DNA from: Oscillospiraceae bacterium
GTDB taxonomy: Bacteria; Bacillota; Clostridia; Oscillospirales; Ruminococcaceae
Direction: 5' to 3'
DNA length: 5,249 nt
NCBI GenBank assembly: GCA_900765125.1
Contig: CAAFQL010000041.1
Coordinates: forward strand, 1-5,249
The notes under the pieces are model-generated. The model had not been told where the DNA came from, ran no database searches, and saw nothing but the letters and a program-made list of their open reading frames with translations. Positions within the stretch are counted from its first letter, which is position 1. Each line of letters starts with the position of its first letter. This document shows positions 1 to 5,249 of this stretch, in pieces. The position numbers were made by a program, and so were the translations under genes.

Positions 1-224
1 AAGCTGCAAACGTTTTCGCCAATAAGTATGGAGGTTCTGATCATGATTGGGTATTAACGGGAGTAGATGCATCTGTGTCGGGAATGGAAGGAACTTATCG
101 ATACAGTTATACTTGGGCAGGAAGCAGTTATACGGCAACTACTGATTTCACTATTACAGATTATGGCTCATATAGAAATTATGTTTGGGACGGCGATTTT
201 GTTGATTTATTCTATGGTGGATAA
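1..224 (+). CDS. C-terminal end of an unidentified protein (partial at 5' end)
   Basis: This is an open reading frame that enters from outside the window; its first full codon is at position 3 and it stops with TAA at 222-224, giving 73 residues. I do not recognise the family. The tail is rich in Tyr, Gly, Ser, Thr, Asp and Trp (for example GTYRYSYTWAGSSYTATTD) with alternating aromatic and small or polar residues, which suggests beta-strands of an extracytoplasmic or surface-associated domain. No membrane segment, LPXTG anchor or charged C-terminal tail is visible. The chain ends in DGDFVDLFYGG. The strong hairpin 45 nt downstream supports this being the true end of a transcription unit. The frame is preferred over the overlapping ATG-started frame at 67-267, because it is open from the window edge and its composition is protein-like. 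The fold and any export are inference only. Confidence 0.6.
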   Translation, partial: AANVFANKYGGSDHDWVLTGVDASVSGMEGTYRYSYTWAGSSYTATTDFTITDYGSYRNYVWDGDFVDLFYGG

Positions 225-268
225 CGTATCATTTATTTATAAACTAAAAATTACATATAAAGAATGAT

Positions 269-308
269 AAAAGCAGCAACTGAAGAATGTACTTCAGTTG
301 CTGCTTTT
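269..308. terminator. Bidirectional rho-independent terminator hairpin
   Basis: A perfect 17-bp stem (269-285 pairs with 292-308) closes a 6-nt loop AATGTA. The core arm is GCAGCAACTGAAG. The A-rich 5' edge and T-rich 3' edge give a short T run on either strand (TTTT then CTGC on plus, TTTT then ATCATTC on minus). It lies 45 nt after the plus-strand stop at 224 and 51 nt before the minus-strand stop at 360, so it can end both convergent transcription units. The T tracts are short, so termination may be incomplete. Confidence 0.78.
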
Positions 309-359
309 CTGCATACTTAGAAAGCTATAACAGATAAGATGCGATTTATATAATTTTAA

Positions 360-1682
360 TCAGCTGCTCTTTCTGAAATTATTGTCTGTAAGAATTCTCG
401 CAAAAATCAAACCTAGAGGAAGTGCTAAAACAATAAGAGCAGCTTTTGAAATCCATAGTGTTCCTGTTGCAATATCATTAATGGCAATAAAATATATTCC
501 CTTATACATATACATACCCGGAACCATGATAACTATGGAAGGTACAGTAAGTGTAATTCTAGGATAGCCTATTTTTTTCTTTATAGCAGAAGCAAGCAGC
601 CCAGCCAATAAGGTTCCAATAAAAGCAGCAACACTTACAGGAATTGTAGTGAAGTCAATCAGCTCAAGGCGTATAGTATTTACAATCATTCCAATAATTG
701 CTGATATAAGAGCCATTTTTCTTCTACTATTAAACATAAGAGAAAAACCATAAACACCGCAGAAACTTGCTATCATACGCAAAAACAAATGCAATACAGG
801 ATGTAGATTTAATTCTGCGAATTCAGATGGAGCAAAATTAAAAATCAAAGATGTTAGCCAGCCTGTCATAGTTGCCATGATTATGATTAGCAAAGCATAT
901 GTAATGCGTTCCAGTCCAGAACGTAAATCAAGTTTGGCAAGATCAATGCCGCCTGTAATTAAAGGAAATCCCGGGATAACAAATAACATGGAGCATATAT
1001 AGCCTGCCTGATGAATCATAGGAATAGCAAAAACATACTCAGCAAATTTTATCAACAGCATATACGTACAGCAAGCTGCCATAACGCCTACCGAAACGTT
1101 CGCTAAAAGTGTTATATGTTGGTCTATCATTTTTTTTCGAACATAATTTCCTATGCCTGCACCAAAAAAAGCACATATCATTTCTATAATGCCTCCGCCA
1201 AGCAAAAATGTAAATGCACAGCACGCCATTGCAGAAGCAAGCGCCAGCTTCCATGCTTTATAATTTCCCGACTTTTTTTGAATTTTATCAAGAATTTTGT
1301 GAAAATGTTCAACAGAATATTTTCCTGCTTTGTCATGAAATTCATCCGCAAAATGCTCAAGAACATTAATTTTATCAGTGTTGACACTTGTTGTATTAAG
1401 TGAAAGTGCGTTGGTATAAGTTTCTCCGTTTTCAGCACAGGTATATTCTATTGAAAGCAATCCTATATCTGCATTGCAGATAATATTAAGTGCTCGTGCG
1501 ATTTTATTCATTGAGGCACGAACTCTCCATGCACCCGTTCCGACTGAAAGCATCATTAGACCCACACGTCCAACAAGCGTTGCTTTTTCAGTCAATGATG
1601 CCTCAATTGAAGGCTTACAATTTTCACTGTTTACTATGTTATGCCAATCAATAGTCATATGTTGTTTTCTGAATTTACTCAT
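360..1682 (-). CDS. ThrE-family threonine/serine (or dicarboxylate) exporter, fused two-domain form
   Basis: This is a 440-aa integral membrane transporter of the ThrE family. Residues 30-135 form the soluble N-terminal part typical of ThrE (DUF1212), including the family signature around GAWRVRASMNKIARAL at 50-65. About ten hydrophobic segments follow, near 143-160, 163-182, 190-212, 225-248, 260-283, 295-317, 322-338, 346-366, 376-395 and 409-430. PGFPLITGGIDL (237-248) is the conserved loop of the first half. Residues from about 297 on match the ThrE_2 (DUF3815) half, with GFSLMFN and a VPSIVIMVPGMYMYKG stretch near 380-394. Length and order fit complete fused ThrE proteins; in many bacteria the halves are separate genes, as in YjjP/YjjB. 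The ATG at 1682 has AAAAGGAG 6 nt upstream. It is the last gene of the operon, 51 nt after the response regulator. The substrate is not readable from sequence: Thr/Ser export is known for Corynebacterium ThrE, succinate export for E. coli YjjPB. Confidence 0.9.
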   Translation of the reverse strand: MSKFRKQHMTIDWHNIVNSENCKPSIEASLTEKATLVGRVGLMMLSVGTGAWRVRASMNKIARALNIICNADIGLLSIEYTCAENGETYTNALSLNTTSVNTDKINVLEHFADEFHDKAGKYSVEHFHKILDKIQKKSGNYKAWKLALASAMACCAFTFLLGGGIIEMICAFFGAGIGNYVRKKMIDQHITLLANVSVGVMAACCTYMLLIKFAEYVFAIPMIHQAGYICSMLFVIPGFPLITGGIDLAKLDLRSGLERITYALLIIIMATMTGWLTSLIFNFAPSEFAELNLHPVLHLFLRMIASFCGVYGFSLMFNSRRKMALISAIIGMIVNTIRLELIDFTTIPVSVAAFIGTLLAGLLASAIKKKIGYPRITLTVPSIVIMVPGMYMYKGIYFIAINDIATGTLWISKAALIVLALPLGLIFARILTDNNFRKSS

Positions 1683-1688
1683 TGCGTT

Positions 1689-1696
1689 CTCCTTTT
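1689..1696 (-). promoter_or_regulatory. Ribosome binding site of the ThrE-family gene
   Basis: Read on the minus strand, AAAAGGAG ends 6 nt before the ATG at 1682. This fixes the start over the internal Met9 codon, which has no comparable site. Confidence 0.8.
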
Positions 1697-1733
1697 ATAT
1701 AGTAGTATTTATAAATATCAGACAAATTTATTA

Positions 1734-2408
1734 TTATTTATTCCAACAGTAAAGCATACTTGGACGACCACCTGTTTCATAATTCATAAATCCCATAATT
1801 TTACCTTGTTCCAAAAGATAATTCATATATCGGCGAACAGTCACACGGGATAGACCAACCTTATCGGCAATCTCTTCTCCAGTAAGCTCAGCAGTTGAAT
1901 TATTTTCCATAAAACTGCATATCATTTGCAGTGTTTGTTCTTGTATTCCTTTTGGAAGCTGATCTGTTGTTTTTTTATGTGTACCGTTAATCAATGCATC
2001 AATATGATGCTGATTAAAAGATGGTAAATCATGAAAAGCATTCTGCTGAGTGAGAAATGTTTCAAGAGCCTGCTGAAATCGGGAATTATAGAACGGTTTT
2101 ACTAAATAATCAATAATTCCAAGCCTTAACGCTTCTTCTAATGTTGCACTATCATTTGCAGCTGTTACCATAATAACGGATACAGGAATTTGCTTTTCTC
2201 GTATCTGGCGAAGCAAGGATAAACCGTCAGTACGGGGCATATACACATCAAGAATTACAAGATGAACAATGTTTTTCATCAAATATTCCATAGCAGAATT
2301 GCCTTCCCGACAGATGGACGCAACATGAAAGTGAAGATTTTGATTGACATATTGTTTATTTATCATAGCAACCATCGGGTCATCTTCTACAATAAGAACC
2401 TCATACAT
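1734..2408 (-). CDS. CitB/DcuR-family response regulator
   Basis: This is a 224-aa cytoplasmic transcription regulator, partner of the upstream kinase. Residues 1-120 are a receiver domain: acidic pair D9-D10 after EVLIVE, phosphoacceptor D54 in VILDVYMPRTDG, T82 in IMVTA and K104 in YLVKPF. Residues about 150-224 hold the CitB/DcuR-type helix-turn-helix, with LTGEEIADKVGLSRVTVRRYMNYL at 175-198 written here by its key parts EEIADKVGLS and TVRRYMNYL, then the family-typical GGRPSMLY. I place the start at the ATG at 2408, not at the in-frame ATG at 2426. AAGGAGG sits 8 nt before 2408, the protein then begins MYEVLIVEDD as in the family, and the upstream ATG would itself run through that ribosome site. 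The start overlaps the kinase stop by 8 nt (ATGTATGA), implying translational coupling. It ends in tandem TAA TAA. The likely target is its own operon, including the exporter; this is inferred from gene order. Confidence 0.95.
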   Translation of the reverse strand: MYEVLIVEDDPMVAMINKQYVNQNLHFHVASICREGNSAMEYLMKNIVHLVILDVYMPRTDGLSLLRQIREKQIPVSVIMVTAANDSATLEEALRLGIIDYLVKPFYNSRFQQALETFLTQQNAFHDLPSFNQHHIDALINGTHKKTTDQLPKGIQEQTLQMICSFMENNSTAELTGEEIADKVGLSRVTVRRYMNYLLEQGKIMGFMNYETGGRPSMLYCWNK

Positions 2409-4032
2409 TTGATATGCCTCCTTCATCCGTAAGCGTTACTGTAAAAGATGTACCAACATCCAATTCAGATTCCACAGTGATGTCTCCTCCATATTTTTGT
2501 ATTAAGCTATTTACAATAAACAGACCAGTCCCACGATTTTCACCCTTTGTTGAAAAGCCATTGTTAAATATGGAAGGTTGGTTTTCGGGTGCTATTCCTG
2601 CTCCCGTATCGTCAATACTGATAATCATAGCGTGCGGTTTTGTAAAAATGCCAATCTCCAGATTTTTAGGTTGCTTTTCTTTTTCATTCATAGAGTCCAT
2701 AGCATTATCAAGAAGATTTCCGATAATAGTTACCAAATCACTTGATGGAAGGGAAATATCATTTCTCGATAATTTGCTGCCGCTTTTCAGTGTAAAGCGA
2801 ATATTCAGTTCTGAAGCACATGCGTATTTTCCAATAAGTAACGCAGCAACTGATGGATCCTCAATGTTTTTCATAATGTTATGAAGCAGTGTCTGCTGAA
2901 TCGTTGTAATATGTGTGATATACTCACTGGCTTCCGCTGTATTTCCCATCTGAATCAATCCAAGAATAACATGTAGCTTGTTGACAAAATCATGGTTATT
3001 AGCACGCATACAATCTACAAGATAACGCACTCCAGATAAATCTTCCATCATTTTTGTATATTCCGTTCTGTCACGAAGAATACACAATGCACCAATAATA
3101 TGTTCCTGTTCCTTAACAGGCACATAGTCGGCAAAAACATCATCAGATTGCGATGGGTGAATCAAAACTTTAAAGCACTTTTGGCCAGATGACAAAGTAC
3201 GATTCATATACAAATACGGACAGATTTCACTGATTTTTTGTCCATTAGGAAATTCTGTTTGAATATGCAGTATATTTCGGGCGGCTTTGTTTATGTAAAT
3301 TATTTTTTCATCAATATCAACAGCAAGAATACCCTCATCCAAAGATTCAAGAATATTATCTCTAATGCTAAACATTGCACTGAATATATCTGGTTCATAT
3401 CCAAGAAGGAGCTTTTTTACTTTCTTAGATAGATGATGAGAAAGAATGATCGCACAGAAAATAACTCCAACAGCACAAATCAAATGAATAATAACCGTAT
3501 TTAAAATGATACGATTAATATTTTGATTGAGCATAACAGCAAGAACAAAACCTGAATAATTACCGTCTTTATCATAAATTGCTGCATATGCACGCCTTTG
3601 TGAACCTGATGGTCCCGTATCACTAGTTACAGAAAGAACACTTTCTCCATATTGAAATGTAGGAACAGTACCATCATAAACGGTATTGATCAGATCTGCA
3701 TTAGTATGATACTTGCGAATTCCATCTGAGCCAACTACAGAAATGACATCAATATTGGAAAGAGAGTCTTTTAAAGAATTTAAATATGGACTTATAACAT
3801 AATAAGACTCTTCTGTATGATTATCGTCAAATCCGTTTTGTATTACCTGAGACTGCGCAATTGCCTGTGCAACATTTTGAAGGTTCTGGTCAAGTCGTAT
3901 GCTTTCGGATTTAATATTTACTAAAATACTGATGACGGCAATCAGTATTGTCATAATAGAAGCAAGTATTATTAAGGTGTTCAAAATTTCTTGTTGAATT
4001 TTTTTGATTGGACGGGGTTTATGCTGATTCAT
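2401..4032 (-). CDS. CitA/DcuS-family sensor histidine kinase
   Basis: This is a 543-aa membrane sensor kinase, first gene of the operon. Order of parts: short cytoplasmic N-terminus; TM1 at about 16-40; extracytoplasmic PAS-like (PDC/sCache) domain at about 41-172; TM2 at about 174-199; cytoplasmic PAS domain at about 220-325 (ILESLDEGILAVDIDEKI near 227-244); dimerisation and phosphotransfer helix with RANNHDFVNKLHVI at 343-356, giving H347 as phosphoacceptor; and an ATPase domain at about 430-535. The ATPase boxes are NLLDNAMDS (439-447), DTGAGI (475-480), FSTK (493-496) and GTGLFIV (501-507), all intact. In the sensor domain R106 and H109 in RKYHTN and the R146-R147 pair before AYAAIYD match the arginine/histidine positions that bind citrate or C4-dicarboxylates in CitA and DcuS. 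Length is typical for the family. AGGAG lies 6 nt before the ATG. Ligand identity is inferred only to the level of a carboxylate. Confidence 0.95.
   Translation of the reverse strand: MNQHKPRPIKKIQQEILNTLIILASIMTILIAVISILVNIKSESIRLDQNLQNVAQAIAQSQVIQNGFDDNHTEESYYVISPYLNSLKDSLSNIDVISVVGSDGIRKYHTNADLINTVYDGTVPTFQYGESVLSVTSDTGPSGSQRRAYAAIYDKDGNYSGFVLAVMLNQNINRIILNTVIIHLICAVGVIFCAIILSHHLSKKVKKLLLGYEPDIFSAMFSIRDNILESLDEGILAVDIDEKIIYINKAARNILHIQTEFPNGQKISEICPYLYMNRTLSSGQKCFKVLIHPSQSDDVFADYVPVKEQEHIIGALCILRDRTEYTKMMEDLSGVRYLVDCMRANNHDFVNKLHVILGLIQMGNTAEASEYITHITTIQQTLLHNIMKNIEDPSVAALLIGKYACASELNIRFTLKSGSKLSRNDISLPSSDLVTIIGNLLDNAMDSMNEKEKQPKNLEIGIFTKPHAMIISIDDTGAGIAPENQPSIFNNGFSTKGENRGTGLFIVNSLIQKYGGDITVESELDVGTSFTVTLTDEGGISNV
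2409..2423 (-). promoter_or_regulatory. Ribosome binding site that decides the response regulator start
   Basis: On the minus strand AAGGAGG (2417-2423) stands 8 nt before the ATG at 2408. It lies inside the last codons of the kinase gene and directly after the alternative ATG at 2426, so only the 2408 start is well served. Confidence 0.85.
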
Positions 4033-4058
4033 ATTGATCTCCTAAAACTTTTTCTTAT

Positions 4059-4087
4059 AGTATAACATTTTTCTTGACGTTTTACAA
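4059..4087 (-). promoter_or_regulatory. Sigma-A-type promoter of the kinase-regulator-exporter operon
   Basis: Read on the minus strand: -35 TTGTAA (4082-4087), 17-nt spacer, and -10 TATACT (4059-4064) preceded by TGT, an extended -10. The start would fall near 4052, leaving a leader of about 20 nt with AGGAG at 4039-4043 and the kinase ATG at 4032. No terminator or second good promoter appears before 360, so all three genes are probably on one transcript. The spacer contains CGTCAA (4074-4079), the complement of the TTGAC element repeated on the other side of this intergenic region. Confidence 0.72.
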
Positions 4088-4239
4088 TATTTTAATCAGC
4101 TTTTGAAAGTAAAAAAATCAAAAATATTGGCAGAGTTTGTTTCTTATTTTCAAATGATTGCCGAATTACATTTTTTGTACTAAAATATAATTGACGAAAG
4201 AAAATAAGAACAAGTTCTAAAAATAATCAGGTCATCATA
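4088..4239. other. AT-rich intergenic region between divergent genes
   Basis: This part of the 264-nt gap between the kinase operon and the SGNH-like gene holds no plausible coding frame. It is AT-rich, with A-tracts near 4111-4124 and a T-run near 4170-4176. The only clear symmetric element is AGAACAAGTTCT at 4207-4218. It is the expected place for binding sites of the response regulator, but I cannot pick them out with confidence. Confidence 0.5.
4207..4218. repeat. 12-bp palindrome, possible regulator site
   Basis: AGAAC-AA-GTTCT is a perfect inverted repeat of 5-bp arms with a 2-nt centre, about 80 nt upstream of the SGNH-like start. It resembles a LexA half-site pair in letters (GAAC/GTTC), but the spacing is 2 rather than the 4 of the Gram-positive SOS box, so I do not call it one. 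Confidence 0.3.
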
Positions 4240-4256
4240 TTGACCGAAGTCATGAT
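4230..4256. promoter_or_regulatory. Cluster of GTCA/TGAC half-sites, candidate operator
   Basis: GGTCA (4230-4234) and TGACC (4241-4245) form an inverted repeat with a 6-nt centre. TGAC (4241-4244) and GTCA (4249-4252) form a second one with a 4-nt centre. GTCATCAT (4231-4238) and GTCATGAT (4249-4256) are near-identical direct copies 18 nt apart. The cluster covers the proposed -35 box of the SGNH-like gene, where a repressor would act. The binding protein is unknown. Confidence 0.4.
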
Positions 4257-4270
4257 CAAGTAGTTATAAA
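4240..4270 (+). promoter_or_regulatory. Probable promoter of the SGNH-like gene
   Basis: -35 TTGACC (4240-4245), then either TTATAA (4264-4269, spacer 18) or TATAAA (4265-4270, spacer 19). The start would be near 4276, just ahead of AGGAGGA at 4284-4290 and the ATG at 4297. The spacing is slightly long, so activity may depend on a regulator. Confidence 0.5.
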
Positions 4271-4296
4271 ATGTATAATTCATAGGAGGAATTTAT

Positions 4297-4863
4297 ATGA
4301 ATATTTATGAAAGAGAGATCAATAATTTTCGTCAACTTAACAAAGTGGCAAATACAAATGGCGTTGTTTTATTTGGTTCATCATTCGCAAAGAACATACC
4401 TGTATGCGAATTAAAACAGTCATTTGATATTGACTGTGATATATACAATCGAAGTATCACTGATCTTTCTGTGTTTGACGCTGAAGCGCTGCTTGAAGAT
4501 TGTGTGACTGCGCTTGCTCCTAAAACAGTGCTTATACAACTCGGTGAGACAGACCTTGAACGTGGCTTTCATACGATTCCTGAAATAGTAGAATCTTATG
4601 AAAAAATAGTTGCAAAGTTAAAAGCAGCTGATAAGCATTGTGATATTGTTATTATATCAGTATGTGAAAGTGCTTTTACCATTCATCCAGATGAACTGAA
4701 TAAGCAGCTGGAATTAGCGGCGAAAAAAATGAAATGTAAATATGCTGATATTAGTTCTGCATTTTCTAATGATTCTCCAGGTGTAAAGGCATTTAGTCTT
4801 TTGAGCTTTTTTATGCAAAACGATATTTCTTTTTTTGATGTTATGAAAATGGTTCATGTTTGA
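4297..4863 (+). CDS. SGNH/GDSL-hydrolase-like protein, catalytic residues degenerate
   Basis: This is a 188-aa protein without signal peptide or membrane segment, so probably cytoplasmic. The fold is suggested by SGNH-type blocks in order: VVLFGSSFA (23-31) matches block I, with S29 at the nucleophile position; DIYNRSITDLS (48-58) matches the block II region where active enzymes have NRG..G; VLIQLGETDLE (78-88) matches block III, where GxND is expected and the Asn is Thr85; and LNKQLELAAKKMKCKYADIS (134-153) matches the helix and strand before the usual DxxH block. No DxxH follows: the tail ends FFDVMKMVHV. So the block II Gly, block III Asn and block V Asp-His are missing or changed. AGGAGGA lies 7 nt before the ATG. 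It is a single gene with its own promoter and hairpin, next to cysK but probably not co-transcribed. It could be a non-hydrolytic binding or regulatory member of the superfamily. Family assignment is moderate; function is unknown. Confidence 0.82.
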   Translation: MNIYEREINNFRQLNKVANTNGVVLFGSSFAKNIPVCELKQSFDIDCDIYNRSITDLSVFDAEALLEDCVTALAPKTVLIQLGETDLERGFHTIPEIVESYEKIVAKLKAADKHCDIVIISVCESAFTIHPDELNKQLELAAKKMKCKYADISSAFSNDSPGVKAFSLLSFFMQNDISFFDVMKMVHV

Positions 4864-4891
4864 TATTTAAACATTTTAGGTGAAATATATG

Positions 4892-4922
4892 TATGCCCCC
4901 TCGGTATTACTGAGGGGGCATA
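4892..4922. terminator. GC-rich hairpin after the SGNH-like gene
   Basis: The stem TATGCCCCCTC (4892-4902) pairs perfectly with GAGGGGGCATA (4912-4922). A G-T, a G-C and a T-A pair extend it inward to a 3-nt loop ATT, giving 14 pairs. It starts 29 nt after the stop codon at 4861-4863 and stands out sharply from its AT-rich surroundings. The downstream sequence TCCATTCATATG is not a true T tract, so it may be a weak terminator or a 3'-end stabiliser rather than a textbook one. Confidence 0.65.
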
Positions 4923-4998
4923 TCCATTCATATGTTTATTTAAATATGCTTATTTATCATTTCACATTTCTAAAATACAAAAAAATAAGAAAAAGTGC

Positions 4999-5027
4999 TT
5001 GACAAACAAAGAAAGAAGTGATATACT
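4999..5027 (+). promoter_or_regulatory. Strong sigma-A promoter of cysK
   Basis: -35 TTGACA (4999-5004) is full consensus. The spacer is 17 nt, and -10 TATACT (5022-5027) is preceded by TGA, an extended -10. The start falls near 5034, giving a leader of about 58 nt. That is too short for a T-box or S-box riboswitch, so control is more likely by a DNA-binding repressor. Confidence 0.85.
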
Positions 5028-5039
5028 ATAAACATAGTA
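5024..5039. promoter_or_regulatory. Inverted repeat over the cysK -10 box and start site, candidate operator
   Basis: TACTAT (5024-5029) and ATAGTA (5034-5039) are perfect 6-bp arms around AAAC. The left arm overlaps the -10 box and the right arm covers the expected transcription start. A bound protein would block RNA polymerase. Cysteine genes in Firmicutes are often repressed by Rrf2-family proteins such as CymR; linking this site to one is inference, and I have not matched it to a published consensus. Confidence 0.5.
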
Positions 5040-5091
5040 AACATATATGAATTATTCGAAATATATAAATTATAGAATAGGAGAGATTATT

Positions 5092-5249
5092 ATGAGAGTA
5101 TATGAGAGTTTTACTGATCTAATTGGCAACACACCGATATTGGAACTGAAAGGTATTGAGAAAAATGAGAGCTTACAAGCAAAAATTCTTGCCAAGCTAG
5201 AATACTTCAATCCCGCTGGTTCTGTCAAAGATAGAGTGGCGAAGTCAAT
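5092..5249 (+). CDS. cysK: Cysteine synthase (O-acetylserine sulfhydrylase), 5' part, cut by the window edge
   Basis: The first 52 full codons are present. The protein makes L-cysteine from O-acetylserine and sulfide in the cytoplasm, using pyridoxal phosphate. The visible part has the hallmark N-terminal blocks: LIGNTPILEL at 10-19 and NPAGSVKDR at 40-48, where K46 is the lysine that forms the Schiff base with the cofactor. AGGAG at 5079-5083 is 8 nt before the ATG, and the translation starts MRVYESFTDLIGNTP, the usual distance from Met to LIGNTP. Its own strong promoter and the preceding hairpin show that it begins a new transcription unit. Full enzymes are about 300-310 aa, so most of the gene lies outside the window. 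CysK is preferred over cystathionine beta-synthase-like or CysM relatives because of the GSVKDR context, but this cannot be settled from the fragment. Confidence 0.93.
   Translation, partial: MRVYESFTDLIGNTPILELKGIEKNESLQAKILAKLEYFNPAGSVKDRVAKS

Noticed and set aside
67..267. 66-codon plus-strand frame starting with ATG at 67
   Set aside because: It overlaps the frame open from the window edge to 224, has no ribosome site and reads into the intergenic region. Judged a chance frame.
1696..1725. Possible minus-strand promoter for the exporter gene (TTGTCT, 18-nt spacer, TATATA)
   Set aside because: Its start site would fall on or inside the ribosome binding site at 1689-1696, so the transcript could not use that site. 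Co-transcription with the two-component genes is more likely.
2414..2884. 156-codon plus-strand frame opposite the kinase gene
   Set aside because: It lies wholly antisense to the conserved ATPase domain of the kinase, has no ribosome site and no recognisable motif. It is the shadow of a real gene.
4186..4191. TATAAT as the -10 box of the SGNH-like gene
   Set aside because: No acceptable -35 box lies 16-18 nt upstream (GAATTA at 17), and the resulting leader would be about 100 nt. The promoter at 4240-4270 fits better.
4207..4218. LexA/SOS box
   Set aside because: The GAAC and GTTC arms are separated by 2 nt rather than 4, and no DNA-damage gene is nearby.
4923..5091. T-box or other cysteine riboswitch in front of cysK
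   Set aside because: The leader after the mapped promoter is only about 58 nt, with no specifier stem or terminator/antiterminator pair. The hairpin at 4892-4922 lies upstream of the promoter.

Overview
The window looks like a stretch of chromosome from a low-GC Gram-positive anaerobe of the Clostridia type (Lachnospiraceae or Oscillospiraceae-like). The support is AT-rich intergenic DNA, strong AGGAGG-type ribosome binding sites, sigma-A-like promoters, and gene families common in Firmicutes. I cannot name genus or species from sequence alone. No mobile element, tRNA, rRNA or CRISPR array is visible.

Layout. Positions 1-224 hold the last 73 codons of an unidentified plus-strand gene. A 17-bp hairpin at 269-308 follows and can serve as a terminator for both strands. 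From 4032 down to 360 runs a minus-strand operon of three genes. The first is a 543-aa membrane sensor histidine kinase of the CitA/DcuS family. The second is its response regulator of the CitB/DcuR family, whose start overlaps the kinase stop by 8 nt. The third, 51 nt later, is a 440-aa ThrE-family exporter with both ThrE halves fused. A good extended -10 promoter at 4059-4087 drives the operon and no convincing internal promoter is seen. On the plus strand, 4297-4863 encodes a 188-aa SGNH/GDSL-hydrolase-like protein that lacks most of the usual catalytic residues. It is followed by a GC-rich hairpin at 4892-4922. The window ends in the first 52 codons of cysK (cysteine synthase), with a near-consensus promoter whose -10 box and start site lie inside an inverted repeat.

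How the genes may work together. The kinase keeps the Arg/His pattern that binds carboxylates in CitA/DcuS periplasmic domains, so it probably senses an external di- or tricarboxylate. It would pass phosphate from His347 to Asp54 of the regulator. The natural output gene is the ThrE-family transporter in the same operon. ThrE proteins are named for threonine/serine export, but the two-gene homologue YjjP-YjjB of E. coli is a succinate exporter. A carboxylate-sensing system that controls a carboxylate exporter is therefore a reasonable, untested reading, and is the most interesting hypothesis here. The SGNH-like gene and cysK each appear to have their own promoter, and I see no direct link from them to the two-component operon.
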